Made by a program: the position numbers and the translations under genes. Positions 51,044 through 58,676 of a stretch of 64,000 nucleotides of DNA are shown here, piece after piece. Below the pieces are notes generated by a model that did not search any database, was not told the DNA's origin, and saw only the letters and a program-made list of their open reading frames with translations. This stretch comes from Rubrivivax sp. (GTDB taxonomy: Bacteria; Pseudomonadota; Gammaproteobacteria; Burkholderiales; Burkholderiaceae_C): positions 164,279 through 228,278 of the forward strand of contig JAIXYO010000046.1 in assembly GCA_027490215.1 (NCBI GenBank), in the 5' to 3' direction. Within the stretch, counting starts at the first letter, position 1, and every line of letters starts with the position of its first letter.

Positions 51044-51226
51044 GGTGTCCGTTGTGAGCCGTGAGTCGCGTTCCTGAACCCAGGGGATTCAGGTGGGCCG
51101 GGTCAACCGTGTTTCGGGTTCATCTGACGCGAGACGATCACGCCCACTCGGCAATGTTCCCAGCCCGTGCTCGCGAGAGCATCGGTTCAAGGAATTAAAA
51201 ACTCACGCGAACACAACGGACAGAGA
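51044..51226 (-). ncRNA. ssrS: 6S RNA
   Basis: This lies directly downstream of zapA on the same strand, the usual place for 6S RNA. Read on the minus strand, an 11-bp closing stem joins TGTCCGTTGTG (51222-51212) to CACAACGGACA (51056-51046). An internal loop with TTCGC follows, then GTGAG/CTCAC (51206-51202 with 51065-51061). The 3' half has the hairpin CCTGAA/TTCAGG (51093-51073), matching the E. coli CCTTGAAC-type hairpin beside the central bubble. An inner stem pairs GGGCTGGG with CCCGGCCC. 6S RNA mimics an open promoter and holds sigma-70 RNA polymerase. A TAGACT -10 lies just upstream; exact ends are estimates. Confidence 0.8.
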
Positions 51227-51288
51227 CCAGTCTACGCCTGCCATGGATGGCAATGATGTCCAAGGGGTGACATCGTGTGCCCAATCGG

Positions 51289-51603
51289 TCACAGCAATTG
51301 ACCATGCTCACCGAGGGCCTGGTCTATGCGCGCGATCAAGGCCTCGACATCTACTTGCGCGGCGACTGACTCGCCTGCAGAGGAAGGAGGTGCTGTTGCC
51401 GCTGGCCGTTGTTCCAGCTTGTACGCGAGGTTCAAGGCTGCCAGCACCGCAATGCGTTCACGGGCCTTCACCTTGCCCGCGTTGCGGATCGCGGTCATTT
51501 CGCGATCGACCGCCTTCACCGACGCCTGCAGCAGCGCATCCCCGCCATCAGGGCAGCCGAGCACATAGCTTTGGCCAAGGATCGAGACGTCAATCTGTTT
51601 CAT
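51289..51603 (-). CDS. zapA: Cell division protein ZapA
   Basis: The product is 104 residues: an N-terminal beta-rich head (QIDVSILGQSYVLGCPDG), then a helix with KAVDREMTAIRNAGKVKARERIAVLAALNLAYKL, then a coiled-coil tail. ZapA crosslinks FtsZ protofilaments at midcell. The start overlaps the stop of the upstream zapB-like gene (ATGA), and the 6S RNA gene follows about 60 bases downstream. Confidence 0.94.
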   Translation of the reverse strand: MKQIDVSILGQSYVLGCPDGGDALLQASVKAVDREMTAIRNAGKVKARERIAVLAALNLAYKLEQRPAATAPPSSAGESVAAQVDVEALIARIDQALGEHGQLL

Positions 51604-51857
51604 CGCGGAGCCTTGTGGGGTGCTGAAAACGAGGCTTGGGGCACTTCATCAGCAGAAGCCACGATGGCGTCGGCCGGAAGCCGTTCCAGCAGGGTGTCGA
51701 TGCGCGCACGCGCCGCATTCAGGCGTGAACGCAGGTTGTCTCGCTCGCTGATGATGGTGGCCAACTGCTGCTCTAGCAGCGCATTGGTTCGCTGCAATTC
51801 GTGGTGGCGCAGCAGAAGCCGCTCCACCCGGTCGGCGAGGTCTTCAATCTTCGGCAT
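51600..51857 (-). CDS. ZapB-like small coiled-coil protein
   Basis: The product is 85 residues, almost entirely one coiled coil (IEDLADRVERLLLRHHELQRTN, then LLEQQLATIISERDNLRSRL), with a short polar C-terminus. This size and heptad pattern next to zapA is typical of the ZapB/TIGR02449-type family, thought to work with ZapA at the division ring. Homology to E. coli ZapB itself is weak. The start is the ATG at 51857. Confidence 0.8.
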   Translation of the reverse strand: MPKIEDLADRVERLLLRHHELQRTNALLEQQLATIISERDNLRSRLNAARARIDTLLERLPADAIVASADEVPQASFSAPHKAPR

Positions 51858-51895
51858 GACGCGTGTTCGGGCAGTGGGACATCCAGCGATTTTTC

Positions 51896-51917
51896 ATTGT
51901 AGGCCGGTGCCTACAAT
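51896..51917. promoter_or_regulatory. 22-bp perfect palindrome with a TACAAT -10 element on each strand
   Basis: ATTGTAGGC-CGGT-GCCTACAAT is a perfect inverted repeat with 9-bp arms. Each arm ends in TACAAT, a good sigma-70 -10. The plus-strand copy (51912-51917) is eight bases before the riboswitch, and the minus-strand copy is 38 bases before the zapB-like start. Neither has a strong -35, so binding of a regulator is also possible. Confidence 0.5.
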
Positions 51918-51924
51918 AGAAACC

Positions 51925-52139
51925 TGTTGGTGCCCGCGCCGATGTTCTTGTCGGCGCAGTTAAACGGGAAGCAGTCAGCACCGCCTGGTGCTCAAACTGC
52001 GCTGCCCCCGCAACGGTACGGTGGACGAAGCCCTCGTCGGTTGAGACAGGGATTCAGCTTTCATGCGCACACCACTGGAGATGCTTCATCTCTGGGAAGG
52101 TCGTGAAGGTCGTTCCATCAGCCCGGATACCGGCCAACA
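51925..52139 (+). promoter_or_regulatory. Cobalamin riboswitch upstream of btuB
   Basis: The whole aptamer is recognisable: P1 from TGTTGG (51925-51930) with CCAACA (52134-52139); GGTGCC; the B12-box neighbours GTTAAACGGGAAGC and GCTGCCCCCGCAACGGTA; the CCACTGG / CTGGGAAGG arm around 52070-52100; and the closing AGCCCGGATACCGGCC. It binds adenosylcobalamin or a related cobalamin and represses the downstream uptake and salvage genes when B12 is plentiful. The expression platform follows at 52140-52201. Confidence 0.95.
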
Positions 52140-52170
52140 AGAGGGTGCGACCACGTGTCGTGCCTACATG

Positions 52171-52201
52171 GCATGCGCCTGCGGGGAGGCAGGTCGCGTG
52201 C
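52171..52201 (+). promoter_or_regulatory. Hairpin enclosing the btuB ribosome binding site (riboswitch expression platform)
   Basis: GCATGCGCCTGC (52171-52182) pairs with GCAGG(T)CGCGTGC (52190-52201 region) in a 12-bp stem with one bulged T and one wobble. The loop holds the Shine-Dalgarno GGGGAGG (52183-52189), and the GTG start at 52198 is inside the 3' arm. There is no U-run, so control is probably at translation, not termination. Confidence 0.5.
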
Positions 52202-54144
52202 ATCGTGTCGGGCTCTTCATCATGTTTCCTTTTTGCACGGCGCCGCGAGCGCTTCGGACTGCATTCAGCCGCTGTTCCCACGTCCTTTTGTCGACCCTCG
52301 CGGCAGTCCTTGCAGCAACATTGCTGGCCACGGCTCAGGCTCAGATACGCCTGCCGCCCGTGACCGTCATCGCCAGCCGCGAAGCGTTACCGCTCGATCA
52401 GGTCACATCCGATGTGGTCGTGATCGATGAACAGCGCATCCGCGCTTCGACCGCCGATTCGATCGAAGATCTGCTGCGTCGAGAAGCTGGCGTGCAGCTG
52501 TCTCGCAGCGGCGGGCCGGGCCATGCTGCCGGCATCCTTCTGCGCGGCGCCAGCACCAGCAGCACGCTCGTGCTGATTGACGGGGTGCGGGTTGGTTCAG
52601 CGACGTTGGCGCAAGTCGCGTTCGAAGCCCTCAGCTTGACGCATATCGAGCGCATCGAGGTCCTGCGCGGACCTGGCTCCAGTCTGTATGGCGCCGATGC
52701 GGTCGGTGGTGTGGTGCTGATCACCAGCAGGCGTGGCGAGGGCCCCGCAAGCCTGTCCGGGCGCGCCGCCTTTGGCGCGTACGGCTCTCGCGAGGCTGAC
52801 GTCGGCATCAGCGGCGCCCATGGTGGCTTCGATTACGCGGTCTCCATCAGCGGCGAAAGAAGCCAGGGCGTCTCTACCTTGCGGCCCGCCGACCTGTTCG
52901 GCAATTACAACCCCGACCGCGATGGCTACCACCGGCGCACGGCGCAAGCTCGCATGGGTTACGCGCTCGCGACCGGCCACCGAGTGGCAGTCAGCGTGCT
53001 CGATACGCGGCTGAGATCGCAGTACGACGCCTCAGAGTTCGGTGGCCCGCCAGACTTCGCGCAAGATCCGTCGCCGAATTTCCGCACCCGCTTGAGTACC
53101 CAGGTGGCCTCATTGAGTTACGACGGTGTGATCAATCCGCTCTGGACCACACGACTGCAGCTGGCACTGAATGAAGACAAGTCCTGGGACGGCGCCAATT
53201 TTCCCGAACGCTTCGTGACCCGACGCAACCAGTACAACTGGCAGAACGTTTTCACGCCCGCTCCCCAGCAGCAACTCGTTGCGGTGATCGAGCGCCTTGA
53301 AGAGCGGGCCGAATCGTCGGCGTTCTCCGCCAACAAGCAGCGTCATAACGACTCCGTGGGGCTTGGCTATGCGGGCCGCTTGGGCGCCCATCTGCTGTCG
53401 GCCGACGTGCGGCGTGATGACAACTCCATTTACGGCAGCAGCACCACGGGGCGGGTCGGATACGGCTACGAGATCGGCCATGGCCTGACGGCACGTGCGC
53501 TCCTGGGCACCACCTTCCGCGCGCCGAGCTTCAATGACTTGTTCTACAGCGGCTATGGCGTTGCGACCATTCGCCCGGAGCGCGGCCGCAGTGCCGAGGT
53601 CGGACTGAACTGGCGCGTTGGCGACAGCCAGGCGGCCGTGACGCTGTACCGCAATCGCGTGCGCCAGTTGATCAACTACGAGGCCGACCGCAGATTCTGC
53701 CCGGTCGATCCATCCTACGACTTCGGCTGCGCCCGAAACGTGGATCGTGCAAGGCTGCAGGGGGTGACCTTCAGTGCCGGCCACCGCATCGGTGCGCTCG
53801 CACTGCGTGGCACGGTGGAACTGCTCAGTGCGAGGGATGAGCGCACGGGCACACGTCTGAACCGTCGTGCAAAGCACCAGGAAACCCTTGATGCGGTCTA
53901 CCGGATCGACAACTGGACGCTGGGTGCCACGCTGGTGACGCTGGGTGATCGTCCCGATGCCGGCAAACGCCTGGGCGGCTACTCAACGGTGGATGTGCAA
54001 GCGAGCTGGAAGTTCATGCCACATTGGCAATTCGAAGCCAAGGTGCTGAACCTGACCAACCGTGATGTCGAGCCAGCGCGTGATTACCGCGCATTGGGCC
54101 GCCAGGCCTGGCTCGGCGTGCGCTACAGCGGCATCGACTTGTAG
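52198..54144 (+). CDS. btuB: TonB-dependent vitamin B12 receptor BtuB
   Basis: The product is about 648 residues: a signal peptide (hydrophobic core HVLLSTLAAVLAATLLA, cleavage after AQA), a TonB box-like PPVTVIAS, a plug domain (SIEDLLRREAGVQLS, ILLRGASTSSTLVLIDGVRV, LRGPGSSLYGADAVGGVV) and a 22-strand barrel ending near RQAWLGVRYSGIDL. BtuB brings cobalamins across the outer membrane using TonB energy. I favour GTG at 52198, because GGGGAGG lies eight bases upstream; the ATG at 52222 is the alternative. It is the first gene of the B12 cluster and sits under the cobalamin riboswitch. Confidence 0.93.
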   Translation: MHRVGLFIMFPFCTAPRALRTAFSRCSHVLLSTLAAVLAATLLATAQAQIRLPPVTVIASREALPLDQVTSDVVVIDEQRIRASTADSIEDLLRREAGVQLSRSGGPGHAAGILLRGASTSSTLVLIDGVRVGSATLAQVAFEALSLTHIERIEVLRGPGSSLYGADAVGGVVLITSRRGEGPASLSGRAAFGAYGSREADVGISGAHGGFDYAVSISGERSQGVSTLRPADLFGNYNPDRDGYHRRTAQARMGYALATGHRVAVSVLDTRLRSQYDASEFGGPPDFAQDPSPNFRTRLSTQVASLSYDGVINPLWTTRLQLALNEDKSWDGANFPERFVTRRNQYNWQNVFTPAPQQQLVAVIERLEERAESSAFSANKQRHNDSVGLGYAGRLGAHLLSADVRRDDNSIYGSSTTGRVGYGYEIGHGLTARALLGTTFRAPSFNDLFYSGYGVATIRPERGRSAEVGLNWRVGDSQAAVTLYRNRVRQLINYEADRRFCPVDPSYDFGCARNVDRARLQGVTFSAGHRIGALALRGTVELLSARDERTGTRLNRRAKHQETLDAVYRIDNWTLGATLVTLGDRPDAGKRLGGYSTVDVQASWKFMPHWQFEAKVLNLTNRDVEPARDYRALGRQAWLGVRYSGIDL

Positions 54145-54186
54145 CCGCGGCGGACAGGCGTGACACTTCCACGATGGAGTCCCCCC

Positions 54187-54822
54187 GTGCATGAGTTGAT
54201 CCTCGGTGGACAGCGCAGCGGCAAGTCGCGCTGCGCCGAGCAACGCGCGGCGACGTGGCTGGCAACCGCGCCACAACTTCCTGCACCGCAAGGCGGTCGT
54301 TGGATGAATTTGCGCGAAGGTAGCCCCGCAGCCACGCCTGCTGCCGTCGCAAGGTCTGCCGTGCTGCTCGCTACCGCCCGCCCCGGAGACGATGAGATGC
54401 GCTTGCGTATCGCGCACCACCGACGCGAACGCGCAGAGCGCCTGCCTCAGCTCGACTGCGAGGAGGTGCCGATCGATCTGCCACAGGCGATCCGTCGGCA
54501 CAGCGCGCCGGATCGTCTGATCGTCATCGATTGCCTCACGCTGTGGTTGACCAACCTGCTGATGCCGTCGGAGGACGATGCACTTGATGACCGCGAATGG
54601 GGCTTGAAGCGCGAGGCACTGTGCGGTGCCATCAGCGAGGCCAGCGGCCCCGTGCTGATGGTCTCGAACGAGATCGGCCTGGGCACCTCGCCGATGTCGC
54701 CGGAGGCGCGTCACTTCGTCGATGAGTTGGGTCGCCTGCACCAAGTGATTGCGGCGCGCTGCGACCGCGTCACACTCATGGTTGCCGGCATCGAGGTGCC
54801 AGTCAAGCGGGAGGCGCGGTGA
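54187..54822 (+). CDS. cobU: Bifunctional adenosylcobinamide kinase/guanylyltransferase, with insertion
   Basis: The product is 211 residues starting HELILGGQRSGKSRCAE (P-loop GGQRSGKS, about 7-14), followed by GDDEMRLRIAHHRRER, IVIDCLTLWLTNLL, and VSNEIGLGTSPMSPEARHFVDELGRLHQ. CobU phosphorylates adenosylcobinamide and then adds GMP in nucleotide-loop assembly. About 30 Ala/Pro-rich residues (about 27-58) interrupt the usual short link between the P-loop helix and GDDEM. The start is GTG at 54187 with GGAG upstream; another GTG at 54160 is in frame. The stop overlaps btuF. Confidence 0.93.
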   Translation: MHELILGGQRSGKSRCAEQRAATWLATAPQLPAPQGGRWMNLREGSPAATPAAVARSAVLLATARPGDDEMRLRIAHHRRERAERLPQLDCEEVPIDLPQAIRRHSAPDRLIVIDCLTLWLTNLLMPSEDDALDDREWGLKREALCGAISEASGPVLMVSNEIGLGTSPMSPEARHFVDELGRLHQVIAARCDRVTLMVAGIEVPVKREAR

Positions 54823-55730
54823 GCACGCGTCGCCTCCTGGCCGGGCTGCTCGGCGCCGTCATGTGGTGCCTGGCTGAAACGATGGCGGTGGCACATGCGG
54901 CGGATCCCGCTGCGCTGCCGATCGTTATCCAGGACGACCGAGGCAGCACCCTGCGCTTCGCTGCTGCGCCGCGTCGCATCGTCAGTCTTCTGCCGTCGCT
55001 GACCGAAAGCCTGTGTGCGCTGGGCGGCTGTGATCGTCTGGTCGGGACCGACCGCTATTCCAATTCACCTGCGTCGGTGATTCACCTGCCGAAGCTTGGC
55101 GGTATTGAAGACGCGAACCTGGAGCGCATCGTTGCATTGAAGCCCGATGTGGTGCTCGCCGCACCCTCCACGCGGGTCGTCGAGCGTCTGGAGGCGCTCG
55201 GACTGAAGGTTGTGCTGCTGGAATCCAAAACACATGCCGATGTGCACCGATCATTGACCGTGCTCGCTGCGATGCTCGGCACGCCGGCGGCAGCTGCGCC
55301 GCTGTGGAGTGCCATTGGGCAGCAGGTCGACCACGCAGCCGGTCGCATCCCCGTGACGCTGCGCGGGCTGCGTGTGTACTTCGAGGTGGACACAACGCCA
55401 TACGCCGCTGGCGAGAGCTCGTTCATCGGCGAGACCATCAAGTGGCTGGGGCTTGCGAATGCCGTGCCCGCTGCGCTCGGACCGTTTCCACAGCTCAACC
55501 CCGAGTTTGTCGTGCGCACACAGCCTGACATCATCATGGCCTCACAGCGCGATCTGGACGAGATGCCGCACAGGCCTGGCTGGGCAAAACTGAACGCCTT
55601 GCGCGACCGGCGCATCTGCGGTTTCAGCCACGAACGCTATGAGGTGCTGGTGCGCCCCGGCCCTCGACTTGGCGAGGCAGCGCAACTGCTGGCCGATTGC
55701 CTGCTGGCGCTTGGCACATCGACAAAATGA
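54819..55730 (+). CDS. btuF: Periplasmic cobalamin-binding protein BtuF
   Basis: The product is 303 residues: a signal peptide (cleavage near AVAHA, about 27) and a class III substrate-binding fold joined by a long helix. Conserved stretches are RRIVSLLPSLTESLCALGG, LPKLGGIEDANLERIVALKPDVVLA and ERYEVLVRPGPRLGEAA. It delivers cobalamin or cobinamide to the BtuCD transporter encoded next. It starts overlapping cobU and its stop overlaps btuC (ATGA). Confidence 0.93.
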   Translation: MSTRRLLAGLLGAVMWCLAETMAVAHAADPAALPIVIQDDRGSTLRFAAAPRRIVSLLPSLTESLCALGGCDRLVGTDRYSNSPASVIHLPKLGGIEDANLERIVALKPDVVLAAPSTRVVERLEALGLKVVLLESKTHADVHRSLTVLAAMLGTPAAAAPLWSAIGQQVDHAAGRIPVTLRGLRVYFEVDTTPYAAGESSFIGETIKWLGLANAVPAALGPFPQLNPEFVVRTQPDIIMASQRDLDEMPHRPGWAKLNALRDRRICGFSHERYEVLVRPGPRLGEAAQLLADCLLALGTSTK

Positions 55731-56773
55731 TCGACCACGCACTTGGTGCCAACCGTTACGGTACCTCCGATGACCCGGGCGTTGCGCGTCGTCGCCGACT
55801 TGCTGTTGGCCTGATGCTGGCGGGTCTGGTGTTGGCGCTGGCCGGATTGGCGGCTGGCAGCGATGGCTGGTCCTGGCCGCAATTGCACGGCGCAGACAGC
55901 GCGCTGATCTTCGGTGAGATCCGCGCGCCGCGCACCCTGGGTGCCTGGCTGGTCGGTGCGTTGCTGGGCCTGGCAGGCGCCGTCGCGCAAGGGCTGTTTC
56001 GCAATCCACTCGCCGACCCTTATCTGTTGGGCTCGGCGGCAGGGGCGTCTCTGGCCGTGGCGCTGGTGCTGGCGGTCGGCTCGCTGGGCGGGGCGATGCC
56101 AGTGATGGCGGCTGCCAGCGGCCTGGCCCGTCTGGGCCTCGTGGGTGCGGCGTTTGTCGGTGCCTTCGCCGGCGTCGCGCTGACCTTGGCGCTGGCTCGC
56201 GGCGCACAGCAAACGCCACGGTTGCTGCTGGCAGGGGTGGTTGTCGGCGTGGTGCTCTCCGCGCTGGGCGATCTGGTTGCCACAGTCGCGCCCGAGTCGC
56301 TTCGCGGAAAGCAGGTCTTCATGCTCGGCACAACTGGCTTTCTCGGTTGGGCCAATGTGGGCGTACTGGGCGTTGGGCTGCTCTTGACGCTGCCTGTGGC
56401 ATGGCGACTGGCGCGCGTGCTCGACGCCTTGACGCTGGGTGAAGACAGCGCGCGCAGCCTCGGCCTGGCACTGGCACGCTGGCGACTGCTGCTGGTGGCC
56501 GTGCTGGCGCTGGCGACTGGTATTGCTGTGTCGCAGGCCGGTCTGGTGGCTTTCGTCGGCCTGGCAGCGCCACACCTGGTGCGGCGATGTGCGCCGGCGC
56601 CGAATGGCTACACCTTGATCGCCAGTGCCGCGGCAGGCGGCACGCTGCTGCTGGCCGCCGACGTGCTGGCGCGCAGCCTGATCGCGCCGCAGGAGTTGCC
56701 CGTTGGCATCGTTACTGCGGTGCTCGGTGGTGGCTACTTGTTGTGGCTGCTGCGCCAGCGGCGGTTGGGATGA
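55727..56773 (+). CDS. btuC: Cobalamin ABC transporter permease BtuC
   Basis: The product is 348 residues with about ten hydrophobic helices and the FecCD/BtuC signatures RAPRTLGAWLVGALLGLAGA, QGLFRNPLADPYLLGSAAGA and GLVAFVGLAAPHLVRR. Two copies form the inner-membrane channel for B12. The ATG at 55727 overlaps the btuF stop; the 3' end overlaps btuD (ATGA). Similar permeases import siderophores, but the neighbours fix this one as B12-related. Confidence 0.93.
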   Translation: MIDHALGANRYGTSDDPGVARRRRLAVGLMLAGLVLALAGLAAGSDGWSWPQLHGADSALIFGEIRAPRTLGAWLVGALLGLAGAVAQGLFRNPLADPYLLGSAAGASLAVALVLAVGSLGGAMPVMAAASGLARLGLVGAAFVGAFAGVALTLALARGAQQTPRLLLAGVVVGVVLSALGDLVATVAPESLRGKQVFMLGTTGFLGWANVGVLGVGLLLTLPVAWRLARVLDALTLGEDSARSLGLALARWRLLLVAVLALATGIAVSQAGLVAFVGLAAPHLVRRCAPAPNGYTLIASAAAGGTLLLAADVLARSLIAPQELPVGIVTAVLGGGYLLWLLRQRRLG

Positions 56774-57558
56774 ACAGCAGAGCGCCATCAACCTGTGCCT
56801 TGCGCGCCGAGAGTGTGCAGGTCGCGCTTGGCGGCCCGCCTGTGCTGCGCGGCGTGTCGCTCGCATTGCATCCCGGCTGGACTGCGATCGTCGGTCCCAA
56901 CGGCGGTGGCAAGTCGACGTTGCTGCGTGTGCTGGCCGGCCTGCTGGCGCCTCAGTCCGGGCGCATCGTGCTGGAAGGGCGACCACTGACGGAGCACGGT
57001 GCACGCGAGCGCGGCCAGCGCATCGCCTGGCTGGCCCAGCACGAGGCAGGTGATGCCAGTGGCGAGCTCACGGTGCGTGATGTGGTGCAGCTCGGTCGGC
57101 TGCCGCACCTGGGCCTGTTCGATGCACCCGGCCCACAGGACGAAGCTGCCGTCGATGCTGCGATGGCGGCCACCGAATGCAGCGACTGGCAGTGCAGGCG
57201 GCTGTACGAACTGTCGGGTGGCGAACGGCAGCGTGTGCTGTTGGCACGTGCGCTCGCGGTCAGTGCTGAGGTGCTTCTGCTCGATGAGCCGACAACGCAT
57301 CTCGACCCACCTCATCAGGTGGCGGTCGTGCGGCTGATGAAGCGCCTGGCCGCAGCCGGCACGACGGTGGTGAGCGTGTTGCACGACCTGCCACTGGCTC
57401 TGCAGGCCGATCGCTTGGTCGTGCTCGACCAGGGCGAGGTGTGTGCTGAAGGTTCGCCGCATGCCACAGAGGTGCAGGCGGCCCTGGTGCAGGTGTTTGG
57501 TGGTGCGCTGTCGATCGAGCAGGTCGGCGGGCGCTGGACCGCGGTACCCTGTCTGTGA
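56770..57558 (+). CDS. btuD: Cobalamin ABC transporter ATPase BtuD
   Basis: The product is 262 residues with Walker A GPNGGGKST (about 42-50), a Q-loop at AWLAQHE, the signature LSGGERQRVLLARAL, Walker B VLLLDEPTTHLD, and a switch His in VSVLHDLPLAL. It powers BtuC. The ATG at 56770 overlaps the btuC stop. cobT follows after 49 bases, the largest gap inside the cluster. Confidence 0.93.
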   Translation: MNSRAPSTCALRAESVQVALGGPPVLRGVSLALHPGWTAIVGPNGGGKSTLLRVLAGLLAPQSGRIVLEGRPLTEHGARERGQRIAWLAQHEAGDASGELTVRDVVQLGRLPHLGLFDAPGPQDEAAVDAAMAATECSDWQCRRLYELSGGERQRVLLARALAVSAEVLLLDEPTTHLDPPHQVAVVRLMKRLAAAGTTVVSVLHDLPLALQADRLVVLDQGEVCAEGSPHATEVQAALVQVFGGALSIEQVGGRWTAVPCL

Positions 57559-57607
57559 CCTCGGCGGCTGTCATCTTGCTGTACACACTTCGGATCTGCC
57601 TGGACCC

Positions 57608-58672
57608 ATGAGCATCACTTCCGCCCCCACCGATGTCGACATCGCTGCGTTGAGCACGCGGCTGCGGCAGAGAATCGATCAGAAGACGAAGCCGCTCGGC
57701 TCACTGGGCCGCATCGAGGCACTGGCGTTGCAGATCGGACTGATCCTGCGCACCGAGCAGCCGGTGCTGCTGCAGCCACAGATGGTCGTCTTTGCCGGAG
57801 ATCACGGGCTGGCTGCGCGGGGCGTCTCGGCCTACCCACCGGACGTGACCTGGCAGATGGTCCAGAACTTCCTGACCGGTGGCGCCGCCATCAGCGTGAT
57901 CGCGCGACAACACGGACTGGCGCTGACAGTGGTCGATGCGGGTGTGCGGCATGACTTCGAGCCTCGATCCGGTTTGCTGATTCGCAAGATCGCCCCCGGT
58001 ACCGCCGATGCGTTGGCGGGGCCGGCCATGAGCGATGTGCAATGTGCGCAGGCGGTGCGCGTCGGACGCGAAGTCGTGCATGAACTGCCGGGCAACGTGC
58101 TGCTGCTGGGTGAAATGGGGATCGGCAACACCTCCAGCGCTGCGCTGTTGCTGGCTCGGCTGACGGGCGAGCCAATCGAGCGCTGCACCGGCAGGGGAAC
58201 AGGCCTCGACGACAAGGGGCTGGCTCACAAGCTATCGGTGTTGTCCGGCGTGCTGGCGACACATGAAAGTGCCGAGGCGCCGCTGCAAGCACTCGCCGCA
58301 TTTGGCGGTTTCGAGATCGCCATGCTGGTCGGTGCTGTGCTGCAGGCGGCTGAAGAGCGCCGCCTGGTCGTGGTCGATGGTTTCATCACGGGCGCTGCGG
58401 TCCTGGTCGCGCAGCGGATCGCTGAAGGCGAGGGCCGCTCGATCGTCGAAAGCTGCGTGTTCGCGCATCGCTCCGATGAGGCCGGCCACACTTTGATGCT
58501 GCGCGAGCTGGGTGCAAGCCCACTGCTGGACCTGGGCCTGCGATTGGGCGAGGGCTCTGGCGCTGCCCTCGCGTGGCCCCTCATCGACAGTGCGGCGCGG
58601 CTGTTGTGCGACATGGCGAGCTTCGAGTCGGCCGGCGTGGCCACTGCGGCTGACTTGTCGCTGTTTGAATGA
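57608..58672 (+). CDS. cobT: Nicotinate-nucleotide-dimethylbenzimidazole phosphoribosyltransferase CobT
   Basis: The product is 354 residues with the canonical KTKPLGSLGRIEALA, VVFAGDHGLAARGVSAYPPDVTWQMVQNFL, LGEMGIGNTSSAALL and the catalytic Glu segment near the C-terminus. CobT makes alpha-ribazole phosphate, the lower ligand of cobalamin, from dimethylbenzimidazole and nicotinate mononucleotide. The ATG is at 57608; cobS begins four bases after its stop. Confidence 0.97.
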   Translation: MSITSAPTDVDIAALSTRLRQRIDQKTKPLGSLGRIEALALQIGLILRTEQPVLLQPQMVVFAGDHGLAARGVSAYPPDVTWQMVQNFLTGGAAISVIARQHGLALTVVDAGVRHDFEPRSGLLIRKIAPGTADALAGPAMSDVQCAQAVRVGREVVHELPGNVLLLGEMGIGNTSSAALLLARLTGEPIERCTGRGTGLDDKGLAHKLSVLSGVLATHESAEAPLQALAAFGGFEIAMLVGAVLQAAEERRLVVVDGFITGAAVLVAQRIAEGEGRSIVESCVFAHRSDEAGHTLMLRELGASPLLDLGLRLGEGSGAALAWPLIDSAARLLCDMASFESAGVATAADLSLFE

Positions 58673-58676
58673 CGCA

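Noticed and set aside
52063..52197. Open frame extending btuB upstream to an ATG at 52063
   Set aside because: It runs through the cobalamin riboswitch aptamer, and the encoded residues do not resemble a signal peptide.
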